A stretch of DNA of 64,000 nt, taken from NCBI GenBank assembly GCA_965279165.1, contig OZ257140.1, positions 1,240,001 to 1,304,000 on the forward strand. Reading direction: 5' to 3'. The notes beneath the pieces are model-generated. The model was not told the DNA's origin and searched no databases. It worked only from the letters and a program-made list of their open reading frames with translations. The stretch comes from JBAYIE01 sp965279165 (GTDB lineage Bacteria > Bacteroidota > Bacteroidia > UKL13-3). The position numbers were made by a program, and so were the translations under genes. Position 1 is the first letter of the stretch. Each line of letters opens with the position of its first letter. Shown here in pieces: positions 17,838-27,018 of this stretch.

Positions 17838-20669
17838 ATGGCTCAGGACAACAAATTATTTTTATTGGATGGCATGGCTTTGGTTTATCGCGCCTATTTT
17901 GCTTTTAATCAAAATCCAAGAATAACCTCATATGGTTTTAATACTTCCGCAATTTTTGGATATACCAATACCTTACTTGATGTACTTAGAAAGGAAAAAC
18001 CTACCCATATTGGTGTAGCCTTTGATACTTCTGCTCCAACAGCCCGTCATATTGAGTTTGCGGATTACAAAGCCCACCGCGAGGAAACACCGGAAGATAT
18101 TGTTCGGGCGATGCCGTATATCATTGAAATGACACATGCCTTAAATATTCCGGTTCTTATCATGGATGGATTTGAGGCAGATGATATCATCGGTACACTT
18201 GCCAAAAAAGCGGAGAAACAAGGACTGGATGTTTTTATGATGACTCCGGATAAAGATTTCGGACAACTGGTAAGTGAACATATTTTTATTTATAAACCAG
18301 CTCGACTTGGAAATGAAATTGAAATAATGGGAATACCGGAAGTATTGAAACGTTGGGAAATATCCGATGTTAAACAAGTAATCGATATTCTCGGACTAAT
18401 GGGCGATGCCGTAGATAATATTCCGGGTGTAAAAGGTGTTGGGGAAAAAACAGCAAAATTATTGGTACAGAAATACGGTTCAGTTGAAAATTTACTGGCA
18501 AATACACACGAATTAAAAGGCAAACAAAAGGAAAATATAGAAAATCACCGCGAAGATGCCTTATTGTCGAAACGCCTTGCCACCATTGATTTGGATGTAC
18601 CGATTGAACTTGAACTCGACAAATTAATTTTGGAACCGCCCAATAAAGAAGCCTGTGAAAAATTATTTACAGAATTGGAGTTTAAAACCATGCAAAGAAG
18701 GTTGTTTGGCGAAACAAACGCTGCCGGTAATACAACTCCTATACAAAAGTTTGTTGCAACCGATGCAAGTGCATTCGATTTGTTTAATCAGGGAAGTGCT
18801 GCTGCTTCTCCTATTACAATTGTTGAACAAGAGGAATCGAAACCCTCCGAACCATTGCGAAATATAGAAAACACACCTCACACTTATTTTTTAACCGATA
18901 CACCGGAAAAGATAGAAGAACTGTGCGCCTTATTGTTACAACAAAAAGAAGTTTGCTTTGATACTGAAACAACCGGCCTTGACGAACTAAGTGCGGAGAT
19001 TGTAGGATTATCCTTTTCGTTTAAATCAGGAGAAGGATATTATGTTCCTTGTCCGGCTGATCAAGAACAAACCTTACAAATTTTAAAATTATTTTTGCCG
19101 TTTTTCGAAAATCCGGATATCCTTAAAATTGCTCAAAATTTTAAATATGATTTAAGTGTCCTTACAAACTACGGAATTAACATTAAGGGTAAATGGTTTG
19201 ACACCATGCTGGCACATTACTTGATTGACGCAGATTTGCGGCATAATATGGATTATATTTCAGGTATCTACTTAAACTACGAGCCGGTTTCGATAACCAC
19301 TTTAATTGGTAAGAAAGGGAAAAACCAATTGAATATGCGGGATATTGATATCGAAAAAGTGAAAGAATATGCCGCAGAAGATGCTGATATAACGTTTCAA
19401 TTGAAGCAAAAATTTGCACCCATGTTGGAAGAAAATAATTCCGTAAAATTATTTAATGACGTAGAAATTCCACTTGTAAATGTGTTGTGTAGCATGGAAA
19501 GAGAAGGGATTACCATTAATAAGGAGTTTTTAAATGAATATAGTTTGCAACTAGGTGAAGAAATAACCAACGTTGAAAAACGTATTTATGAACTTGCCGG
19601 TTTGCGGTTTAATATCGCATCGCCAAAACAATTGGGTGATGTTTTGTTTGAACACCTGAAACTGGATCCGAAAGCAAAAAAGACCAAAACCGGCCAATAC
19701 CAAACCGGCGAAGATGTGTTGCAAGGATTAAGCGAACATGAAATTGCAAAATGCATCATGGAAGTGCGTGAATTGCAAAAGTTAAAATCAACTTATGTCG
19801 ATACGCTACCTTTGCTTATACATCCTAAAACCGGAAGGGTTCATACTTCCTTTAACCAAGCTGTAGCGGCTACCGGACGATTAAGTTCAACCAATCCAAA
19901 CTTGCAAAATATTCCAATCAGAACAGATAGGGGAAAAGAAATTCGTAAAGCCTTTATTCCACGTAATGCCGACTATGTTTTGCTGAGTGCTGATTATTCG
20001 CAAATTGAATTGCGCATTATAGCTTCTATCGCAAAAGAAGAAAATATGATCGAAGCATTTAAACAAGGTTTGGATATCCATGCGGCAACTGCAGCCAAAG
20101 TTTATAATAAACCTTTGGAAGAGGTAACTTCTCAGGAACGAAGGAATGCAAAAGCCGTAAATTTTGGCATTATATACGGACAATCGGCATTTGGTTTGTC
20201 GCAAGGATTGGGAATCCCGAGAAAGGAAGCCGCAGCCATTATAGAATCTTATTTTAAAGAATACCCGCAGATCAAACAATACATGCAGGACACCATTCAC
20301 TTTGCTCAAGACCATGGTTATGTTGAAACCTTGCTTGGAAGAAGAAGGTATTTAAGAGATATTGATTCGAAAAACTTTACTGTTCGTGGTTTTGCCGAAC
20401 GCAATGCTATCAATGCTCCTATCCAAGGAAGTGCTGCAGACATGATAAAAGTTGCCATGATTAAAATACATGCAGAAATGGCACAACAAACAAGTTTGAA
20501 ATCACGGATGATTTTACAAGTGCACGATGAATTATTGTTCGACGTGCCCCATGATGAAGTTGATCATATGAAAGAACTTGTAAAAAAAGGAATGGAAAGT
20601 GCCATGCCATTAAATGTTCCGGTTTTGGCGGAAGTAGGAATTGGTATGAATTGGCTTGAAGCGCATTAA
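17838..20669 (+). CDS. polA: DNA polymerase I
   Basis: 943 residues from ATG 17838 (MAQDNKLFLLDGMALVYRAY). All three domains are present. The first is a 5' nuclease (residues 1 to about 290, with GFEADDIIGTLA and the PGVKGVGEKTA helix-hairpin-helix). The second is a 3'-5' exonuclease with intact DEDD residues (CFDTETTGLDE, NFKYDLSVL, YAAEDADIT). The third is an A-family polymerase with DYSQIELRI, KAVNFGIIYGQS and the final VHDELLFDVP. Proofreading is expected to be active, unlike in many PolA proteins. Confidence 0.97.
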   Translation: MAQDNKLFLLDGMALVYRAYFAFNQNPRITSYGFNTSAIFGYTNTLLDVLRKEKPTHIGVAFDTSAPTARHIEFADYKAHREETPEDIVRAMPYIIEMTHALNIPVLIMDGFEADDIIGTLAKKAEKQGLDVFMMTPDKDFGQLVSEHIFIYKPARLGNEIEIMGIPEVLKRWEISDVKQVIDILGLMGDAVDNIPGVKGVGEKTAKLLVQKYGSVENLLANTHELKGKQKENIENHREDALLSKRLATIDLDVPIELELDKLILEPPNKEACEKLFTELEFKTMQRRLFGETNAAGNTTPIQKFVATDASAFDLFNQGSAAASPITIVEQEESKPSEPLRNIENTPHTYFLTDTPEKIEELCALLLQQKEVCFDTETTGLDELSAEIVGLSFSFKSGEGYYVPCPADQEQTLQILKLFLPFFENPDILKIAQNFKYDLSVLTNYGINIKGKWFDTMLAHYLIDADLRHNMDYISGIYLNYEPVSITTLIGKKGKNQLNMRDIDIEKVKEYAAEDADITFQLKQKFAPMLEENNSVKLFNDVEIPLVNVLCSMEREGITINKEFLNEYSLQLGEEITNVEKRIYELAGLRFNIASPKQLGDVLFEHLKLDPKAKKTKTGQYQTGEDVLQGLSEHEIAKCIMEVRELQKLKSTYVDTLPLLIHPKTGRVHTSFNQAVAATGRLSSTNPNLQNIPIRTDRGKEIRKAFIPRNADYVLLSADYSQIELRIIASIAKEENMIEAFKQGLDIHAATAAKVYNKPLEEVTSQERRNAKAVNFGIIYGQSAFGLSQGLGIPRKEAAAIIESYFKEYPQIKQYMQDTIHFAQDHGYVETLLGRRRYLRDIDSKNFTVRGFAERNAINAPIQGSAADMIKVAMIKIHAEMAQQTSLKSRMILQVHDELLFDVPHDEVDHMKELVKKGMESAMPLNVPVLAEVGIGMNWLEAH

Positions 20670-20683
20670 GAGGAATGATGAAT

Positions 20684-20721
20684 TGCGTAATTACGTAGTT
20701 ACGTAACTACGTAATTACGTA
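20684..20721. repeat. ACGTAATTACGTAA palindromic tract, right of polA
   Basis: Same motif as 17772-17813. It overlaps the last codons of the HAD reading frame: its stop and the residues NYVVT are encoded by the repeat. Confidence 0.75.
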
Positions 20722-21322
20722 ACTCCTCCAAAGTATGCGTTCCGATAGGTTGTAAAGCATGGATGGTATGCATTCCAAAAGCAGAAGCTTCCTTGATATT
20801 TGAATGGTTATCGTCTATAAATATGCATTGCTGCGGAGTTGTTTCGAATCGATTAACCGCAAATTCATAATACGATAAATCCGGTTTACGATGCCCGATC
20901 TCGTAGGATAATATTTGGTGGTCGAATAAATTATCCCACCTTTCCAGTAAACCCGAATCAGATAAATACTTTCGAAAATACCGGATATGAATTTCGTTTG
21001 TATTACTTACCAGTCCTACACGAAAAGATTTCTTTACTGTTTCAATAACGTTTATCCTTTCTATCGGTAAATCCAACAACATGGCGTTCCAAGCATCGTC
21101 AATCAAGCTCTCATGGGTTGGTGCTTGAATATAGGACATTACTTTTTTTCGAAATTCATCCGAAGATAATTTTCCGGTTTCATAGTCGGTAAACAAAGTC
21201 GACTAAAGATTGATTTGATCTAGGTCGGCACCTAATTTCTTAAAAGCATGGAGCGTTTTGGTTTGATCGAGATTTAAAATCACGCCACCCAAATCAAAGA
21301 GAATGGTATTTATTTTTGTCAT
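20699..21322 (-). pseudogene. HAD-family phosphatase interrupted by an in-frame TAG
   Basis: Reading from ATG 21322 gives MTKINTILFDLGGVILNLDQ, the HAD motif I (DLGGV), through codon 39. Codon 40 (21205-21203) is TAG. The same frame then continues with STLFTDYETGKLSSDEFRKK, motif II LVSNTNE, the motif III region HRKPD and motif IV FIDDNHSN to the stop at 20699. So one nonsense codon separates the nucleophile motif from the rest of an otherwise intact YihX-like phosphatase (about 207 codons). A one-base CAG-to-TAG change would explain it. The downstream part alone could start at TTG 21196 but lacks the catalytic Asp. TAG is an ordinary stop elsewhere in the window. Confidence 0.85.
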
Positions 21323-21555
21323 TTATCGGGGAGCAATTTAGTACCAATATTCTAAATAGTTTGAATCTCCATTTTGCCTATTTTGGATTCAACTTGCTTT
21401 ATAAACATGTGAATCATACAATTCAATTTTGCTTTTGTGTAAGATTTAACATGTTGCAATTCGGAACTTTTCACAAAAGCAATATCCTCTCCAAGTACAA
21501 TAATTTTATATTTTTAATTTAAACATTCCATGAAATTGATTTTGGTTATTCTCTC

Positions 21556-21770
21556 CGTTCTCGCGAGCATCATGCTCGTGAACCAATACTCTTCTACCAA
21601 ACGGATGTCAAGCACTTTGATTGGTCTAACCATACTAGCTGAACTTAATCGATTATAATGGCGTTGAATGAATCAGACATGAACCAAGACAGTTTAATGT
21701 AAAAGCAAATGAACAATTCTTCAGTGAATAGATACTTAAGCTTTCACGAGCATGATGCTCGCGAGAACGG
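21556..21770. mobile_element. MITE-like REP unit 1 (internally deleted RAYT element)
   Basis: About 215 bases bounded by the palindrome CGAGCATCATGCTCG on the left and CGAGCATGATGCTCG on the right. The left half matches the 3' end of the RAYT gene and its flank (CGGATGTCAAGCACTTTGAT). The right half matches the RAYT upstream flank (TCAGTGAATAGATAC). It looks like the full element with the transposase body removed. Confidence 0.8.
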
Positions 21771-21960
21771 GTAAAATAGGGTGGACAATTTATTGGCAAA
21801 TTTAATCCTTCGCCGCAATATAGATTGCTGTAATTAAATCCGTAAATAATACAACACTAATTGCCAATTGTGTAAAGTAAATAGCTGGTTCTTCCGCAGC
21901 TTTACATAATGATTTTTTACTACTTACTATCTAATATTTCTTAACAAAAATCTAATTATT

Positions 21961-22494
21961 TTGAATATAAAATGGGTATGGTTGCTAGGTTGTATGATCG
22001 TTTTCGGATTAAACGAAAACCATTTATACGCCCAAAATAACATCGTCGAAACTGCCGATGCAAAATATAAATTTGGTATCGGTGCAGGTGCAGGATTTGC
22101 AACCGGTTATGGGCTATCGTTTCGATATATCCCTAAAAAATTCGGAGCACAAGTAAACTTTGCACCTTACAAGAACCAAGATATAACACGGTATAGTGTT
22201 GGACTAACCTTTTTATATATGTTAAGTGAAAGCAAGGTTACAAATTTCTTTCTTTACCAAGCCAACCACTATTACTATAATTCACAACTTGTTTCTATTT
22301 ACGACCCAAATTTTCCGGATAAACAACAAATGGAACAGCAAACCGAAAGCTATATGAACAACGGTTTAGGGTTTGGACTAGAAATTGTAATCGTTAAAAA
22401 AATCGGATTAAACTTAATGACAGGATATGCCTTATATAACAACTTTCAACAAATTAACATCACCGGAGAGGTTGCGTTGTATTATAAATTTTAA
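21961..22494 (+). CDS. Small outer-membrane beta-barrel protein, unknown role
   Basis: 177 residues. The only start in frame before the signal peptide is TTG at 21961 (signal segment WVWLLGCMIVFGLNENHLYAQ). Barrel-like strands follow (YKFGIGAGAGFATGYGLSFRY, SVGLTFLYML, GLGFGLEIVIV) and a final GEVALYYKF. No named family is recognised. It sits between REP unit 1 and the larger REP block. A degraded copy of its 3' end has been carried along in the tandem duplications downstream (22781-22850 and 23250-23320). Confidence 0.65.
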   Translation: MNIKWVWLLGCMIVFGLNENHLYAQNNIVETADAKYKFGIGAGAGFATGYGLSFRYIPKKFGAQVNFAPYKNQDITRYSVGLTFLYMLSESKVTNFFLYQANHYYYNSQLVSIYDPNFPDKQQMEQQTESYMNNGLGFGLEIVIVKKIGLNLMTGYALYNNFQQINITGEVALYYKF

Positions 22495-22508
22495 CTTGGG
22501 ATACCTTT

Positions 22509-23461
22509 TCACGCGCACATCATGCTCGTGTTCTCTGTTCTCGCGAGCATCATGCTCGTGTTCTCCGTTCTCGCGAGCATCATGCTCGTGAACCAATACT
22601 CTTCTACCAAACGGATGTCAAACACTTTGATTGGACTATCCATACTGGCTGAACTTAATCGATTTTAATGGCGTTGAATGAATCAGACAAGAACCTAGGC
22701 AGTTTAATGTAAAAGCAAATGAACTATTTTTCAGTAAATAGATACCTAATCTTTCACGAGCATGATGCTCGCGAGAACGGTGGGAAGTTGCTCTATACTA
22801 TAAGTTTTAGCTTGGGATACCTATTCAGGCGCGCACCATGCTCGTGTTCTCTGTTCTCGCGAGCATCATGCTCGTGAACCAATACTCTTCTACCTAACGG
22901 ATGTCAAACACTTTGATTGGACTATCCATACTGGCTGAACTTAATCGATTTTAATGGCGTTGAATGAATCAGACTTGAACCAAGGCTTTCTAATGTAAAA
23001 GTAATTGAACTATTTTTCAGTGAATAGATACTTAATCTTTCACGAGCATGATGCTCGTGAACCAATACTCTTCTACCTAACGGATGTCAAGTACTTTGAT
23101 TGGACTATCCATACTGGCTGAACTTAATCGATTTTAATGGCGTTGAATGAATCAGACATGAACCAAGGCTTTTTAATGTAAAAGTAATTGAACTATTTTT
23201 CAGTGAATAAATACTTAATCTTTCACGAGCATGATGCTCGCGAGAACGGTGGGAAGTTGCTCTATACTATAAGTTTTAGCTTGGGATACCTATTCAGGCG
23301 CGCACCATGCTCGTGTTCTCTGTTCTCGCGAGCATCATGCTCGTGAACCAATACTCTTCTACCAAACGGATGTCAAGCACTTTGATTGGACTATCCATTC
23401 TCGTTGAAATTAATCGGTAATGTTGCGGATGACTTACCAAGCCTGCTTCAACCGGATTCCC
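22509..23461. repeat. REP/MITE tandem block (units 2-5)
   Basis: Three clustered CGAGCATCATGCTCG hairpins (22509-22590) lead into unit 2 (to 22780). Unit 3 (22853-23058) and unit 4 (23041-23249) share one hairpin. Unit 5 (23329-23461) is a partial copy that keeps more of the RAYT 3' coding end. The spacer plus unit at 22781 recurs at 23250, giving a tandem duplication of about 469 bases. Confidence 0.8.
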
Positions 23462-23462
23462 C

Positions 23463-24133
23463 TCCGTTCTCGCGAGCATCATGCTCGTGAACCAATACTC
23501 TTCTACCTAACGGATGTCAAGTACTTTGATTGGACTATCCATACAGGCTGAACTTAATCGGTAATGTTGCGGATGACTAACCAAGCCTGCTTCAACCGGA
23601 TTCCTATGAATATACTTTTCCTTTTGGTCAATAAATTTCATTGAATACAATTCAACCGGGAAATTACTATGCTGCCAAACTTGGTATAGTTGTTTTGGCG
23701 CATTTTTTAGTGCCGCTTTATCAAAAGATTCAAGCAACCAGGTTTTTCTGCTTTCATGCGGATTTTCCTTAATTTCATGAATCAATTTTCGTGAAGTGAA
23801 TCCCTTCAAATCACGCAAGATATCACCTAAAGAGCCTTTTTCAGCTGCCGCAATCATATGTACATGGCTTGGCATGATACAATAAGCGTAAATTTTTAAA
23901 CCTTTTTCCTTTTGACAAAACTTGATGCTATTTACCAAAATATCTACGTAATCATTTCGGGTAAACAAATCAATCCAATCAACAATTGTAAATGTGATAA
24001 AATACGTTTTATCGTTTTCGATTTTTAAAAACTCTGACATGTTTCTAGGCAGTTAAAATGTATTTGCAAATTAATTATTTTTTCAATGAATAGATACAGA
24101 AACTTTTACGAACATGATGCTTGCAAGAATGGG
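23463..24133. mobile_element. Full-length RAYT element
   Basis: Left boundary palindrome at 23466-23490 (TTCTCGCGAGCATCATGCTC). The transposase gene lies in the middle on the minus strand. The right boundary (24105-24133) is a decayed palindrome (ACGAACATGATGCTTGC). Left and right flanks align with the two halves of the short units, which makes this the likely parent of the MITE-like copies. Confidence 0.75.
23507..24040 (-). CDS. REP-associated tyrosine transposase (RAYT), Y1_Tnp family
   Basis: 177 residues, single-domain HUH-type Y1 transposase. Features: YFITFTIVDWIDLFTR near the N-terminus, HUH motif H59-V-H61 in MPSHVHMIAA, and catalytic Tyr Y143 in the RAYT hallmark KYIHRNPVEAGLV. RAYTs cut and join single-stranded DNA at REP hairpins. 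The gene is complete and probably active or recently active. Its last 15 or so codons and stop lie inside the repeated unit, so copies of the unit carry its tail. Confidence 0.9.
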   Translation of the reverse strand: MSEFLKIENDKTYFITFTIVDWIDLFTRNDYVDILVNSIKFCQKEKGLKIYAYCIMPSHVHMIAAAEKGSLGDILRDLKGFTSRKLIHEIKENPHESRKTWLLESFDKAALKNAPKQLYQVWQHSNFPVELYSMKFIDQKEKYIHRNPVEAGLVSHPQHYRLSSACMDSPIKVLDIR

Positions 24134-24142
24134 TAAATTTAA

Positions 24143-24372
24143 TTTCACGAGCATGATGCTCGCGAGAACGGGGTGGAATATCCGTACTGGCTGAACTTAA
24201 TCGGTTTTAATGGCGTTGAATGAATCAGACTTGAACCAAGGCTTTTTAATGTAAAAGTAATTGAACTATTCTTCAGTGAATAGATACTTAATCTTTCACG
24301 AGCATGATGCTCGCGAGAACGGGGGGAATAGATACTTAAGCTTTCACGAGCATGATGCTCGCGATAACGTGG
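24143..24372. repeat. REP hairpin, truncated unit 6 and an extra right end
   Basis: A CGAGCATGATGCTCG hairpin at 24147-24172. Then a unit lacking its left palindrome (24175-24323). Then a further copy of only the right end (GAATAGATACTTAAGCTTTC plus hairpin, 24325-24372). This pattern suggests repeated partial insertions at existing REP ends. Confidence 0.75.
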
Positions 24373-24431
24373 GTAAATAATGCAAGTTGTTACCTGTTTG
24401 TGTTATATGAATAACCAACGAAAAAACTGTT

Positions 24432-25448
24432 ATGAAAACTACATGCCTTCGAATTTTATTGATTATCACATGCTGTTCAACAGCTGCCATTGCTCAAATC
24501 CAGTTAGAACCAAATGATATATTTGCGACGGGTACTTACCGCATGTCATCGGATAAATCAACCATAATTGATCCCGGAACACCAGGTACAGACAAAATCT
24601 GGGCTTTTAATACCCTAAAAAACCAAAGCCCTTTTGAATTTCAAATTACCAACATGCAACTAACCGGAAACGGAAATGAAGCCAATCTGGTTAAGGTGAA
24701 TGGTACAGATACTTTTGAATATATACTTCGTACGGATACCGTTATTTATCAAGTGATGCCGTTGGCTGACTTTGATATTATTACCTATGAAAAGCTGAAA
24801 ATTTTTAACATCCCATTTGGTTATAACCATGAAATTCGAGATTCCGTTGTAAAAATACTCATTCATTCAGGGGTAAAATTAAACATGCCTGCCTACGATT
24901 CTATTCGGATTAATTTTAAAACAATAACAAACTCTCAAGCAGATTCTTGGGGATTATTAAAACTTCCGATGATGGAATACAATGCCTTAAGAATTAAAAC
25001 GGAAATTAATAATATAGCCAGGGTGGAAGGAAAAACAGGGAATCAACCCTATAGCCCGCTCCCGGACTTTGATGTAGATGAATATATTTTGGATTATTAT
25101 TGGTATGCCAAGGACAAAGGAACTTATGTTGCCACTTATAATCCGGAGAGTAAAACCATGCAATATTTGGTCTCTGCCATGCTTACCAGTCCTGTAATTG
25201 CCAATGAAACAACGGAAATAGAAATCGTGAATCCAATGGATAATCTGTTGCAATTGAATAATCCGGGAAAGGATACCTATCACGTTGTACTGTATGATTT
25301 GTTTGGCAGAGTTGTTTTAACCGAATCTATTCTGGCACATGAAAATAAGTCATTCGAAACTTCCGCCTTCTTTGGAAACTCATTTATACTTGCACTATAC
25401 AATCAACAAAACAAAAATATAGTACACAAAAAACTCATCAAAAATTAA
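24432..25448 (+). CDS. T9SS-sorted secreted protein, unknown function
   Basis: 338 residues. Signal peptide (ends STAAIAQ), a beta-rich body without a recognised domain, and a C-terminal sorting domain of the T9SS type A kind (from about residue 265: IVNPMDNLLQLNN, then VVLYDLFGRVV, then FILALYNQQNKNIVHKKLIKN). It would be exported by the PorU/PorV system encoded 8 kb away and anchored at or released from the cell surface. Confidence 0.75.
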   Translation: MKTTCLRILLIITCCSTAAIAQIQLEPNDIFATGTYRMSSDKSTIIDPGTPGTDKIWAFNTLKNQSPFEFQITNMQLTGNGNEANLVKVNGTDTFEYILRTDTVIYQVMPLADFDIITYEKLKIFNIPFGYNHEIRDSVVKILIHSGVKLNMPAYDSIRINFKTITNSQADSWGLLKLPMMEYNALRIKTEINNIARVEGKTGNQPYSPLPDFDVDEYILDYYWYAKDKGTYVATYNPESKTMQYLVSAMLTSPVIANETTEIEIVNPMDNLLQLNNPGKDTYHVVLYDLFGRVVLTESILAHENKSFETSAFFGNSFILALYNQQNKNIVHKKLIKN

Positions 25449-25533
25449 ATGTATATGCCTTCGAAGTTTTAATTATTAACGAAAGAGCATTTAATTTAAT
25501 GGGATTTTAGCAAGGATAGTTAGAAATTGCCAA

Positions 25534-26601
25534 ATGCGTTTGATACTTCTATACGCTATGGTAATTTTCTCAACCATAACATACGCACAAAAGCCAATCA
25601 ATAGTATTGGCCTTTCTGCGTATTATGGTTATATTTTTGTGCATTCGCCACAGGTTCAAAAAACAGAAGGTGCACGTCCTCGAGGTGTTTCGGTGGATTG
25701 GATTTGGCAATTAATTGATGAGAAAACATGGAATACTTGCAATTGTTATCCGCGTATGGGTTTGTCGGTTTCCTACTTCAACTTTGATAACGAATATCTT
25801 GGTTACGGAATCACGCCTTCCTACTTCATCGAACCTTCCTTTCGCATTTATAAGCAACTTCAATTTGCACTAAGAGGGAGTTTAGGATTGTCGTATCTCA
25901 GCAATCCTTACGACCCGGTAACCAATCCAAACAACCAAAGTTATAGTTTACCTATTACAGGGTTTCTTGGAATCTCGGGAGGAATAAATTTAAAAATCAC
26001 GTCGCGCTTAAATTTTTCAACTGCCGCAAATTTCTATCACCTATCTAACGGAGGTATTAGCGATCCAAACAAAGGAATCGACTGGCCAACAATTAGAGTT
26101 GGCTTAGATTATGCGCTTACCAATACAGAAATTCCGCGTCGCGAAAAAATAAAAAAAGATTACAGCAAAATACCCATCCGAAAAGAAGTATATGCATTGC
26201 TATCCGGAAGAAACGCAGCAAATGGAGAGAAGACAAAATACCTTATTTATGGTATAGGTGCCGGCATCAGCAAACAAGTAAGCGGAATTAATGCCCTCGT
26301 TGCCGGAATAGAGTGGCATCATGATTTGGCTGCTGAAGAAATATTAAAACAACAAAGCAAATTAGCCTACGATGGACGTTTTGGCGGTTTACTAGGTGGT
26401 AACGAATTTATACTGGGACAATTTTTATTCAGCCAGCAATTGGGATATTATTGGTATACAAACAATCCGGATTATCCATCTTTTTACCAGCGATACGGAT
26501 TAATTTACCGAACGAACAATCACCTTGGACTTGGGATTAATTTTAAAGCCCATGCTGAACATGCGCATTTTTTGGATGCGAGGGTGGTGTGGAGTTTTTA
26601 A
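25534..26601 (+). CDS. PagL-like acyloxyacyl hydrolase (lipid A 3-O-deacylase family)
   Basis: 355 residues with a signal peptide (ends TITYAQ). The PagL catalytic signature H-x-S-N appears as FYHLSNGG (H169, S171). A barrel with a C-terminal strand ending VVWSF follows. PagL removes the 3-position acyl chain from lipid A in the outer membrane. The protein is about twice PagL length, and the C-terminal half looks like a second set of barrel strands, as in long Bacteroidota members. The acid residue of the triad is not obvious, so activity is inferred. Confidence 0.75.
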   Translation: MRLILLYAMVIFSTITYAQKPINSIGLSAYYGYIFVHSPQVQKTEGARPRGVSVDWIWQLIDEKTWNTCNCYPRMGLSVSYFNFDNEYLGYGITPSYFIEPSFRIYKQLQFALRGSLGLSYLSNPYDPVTNPNNQSYSLPITGFLGISGGINLKITSRLNFSTAANFYHLSNGGISDPNKGIDWPTIRVGLDYALTNTEIPRREKIKKDYSKIPIRKEVYALLSGRNAANGEKTKYLIYGIGAGISKQVSGINALVAGIEWHHDLAAEEILKQQSKLAYDGRFGGLLGGNEFILGQFLFSQQLGYYWYTNNPDYPSFYQRYGLIYRTNNHLGLGINFKAHAEHAHFLDARVVWSF

Positions 26602-26694
26602 CTGCAGGCAGTCTGATAAACTTTTAAAATGAAGAACCACATTTACTGATACAAATGCTGATTTTTGCTCCGATTTACAGTTAAATGTACCACA

Positions 26695-27018
26695 TCAGGC
26701 AACGTATGTTTCATGTATAGTTGCTTTAATATTAATAATTTCTTTTTCAGTTAATTCGTCTAGTATTTTAACTATTCGTTGTCTATCAATTGTTCTGATT
26801 TGATCAAGAACAACCCAGCCTTTTGTTTTATTATGTTTAACCGGAACCCGAGTAGGATAACCTTTTGAAATACTTGTCATAGGGGCAATCACTATTGTAT
26901 GCAAGTACTTATTCATTTCATCCGGAGAAATGATAACACATGGACGTGTCTTCTTCATTTCACTGCCAATTGTCGGGTCTAGATTTACCAAAACAATTTG
27001 ATATTGCTTTATTTCCAT
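26695..27018 (-). CDS. mazF: MazF/PemK-family toxin (mRNA interferase)
   Basis: 107 residues with the PemK/MazF fold: QIVLVNLDPTIGSEMKKTRPCVIIS (substrate-loop Pro-Thr-Gly-type region and RPCVI), VIAPMTS, and WVVLDQIRTIDRQRIVK. Probably a ribosome-independent endoribonuclease. The start overlaps the antitoxin stop by 10 bases, so the pair is translationally coupled. Confidence 0.9.
   Translation of the reverse strand: MEIKQYQIVLVNLDPTIGSEMKKTRPCVIISPDEMNKYLHTIVIAPMTSISKGYPTRVPVKHNKTKGWVVLDQIRTIDRQRIVKILDELTEKEIINIKATIHETYVA

Noticed and set aside
21530..21658. 42-codon frame giving a hydrophobic peptide (MKLILVILSVLASIMLV...) through the REP palindrome
   Set aside because: Only this copy has an upstream ATG; the hydrophobic part is simply the palindrome read in one frame. 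Kept here because a small membrane peptide cannot be fully excluded.
23294..23482. 62-codon minus-strand frame with NPVEAGLVSHPQHYR
   Set aside because: It is a fragment of the RAYT 3' end carried in partial unit 5, not a separate gene.
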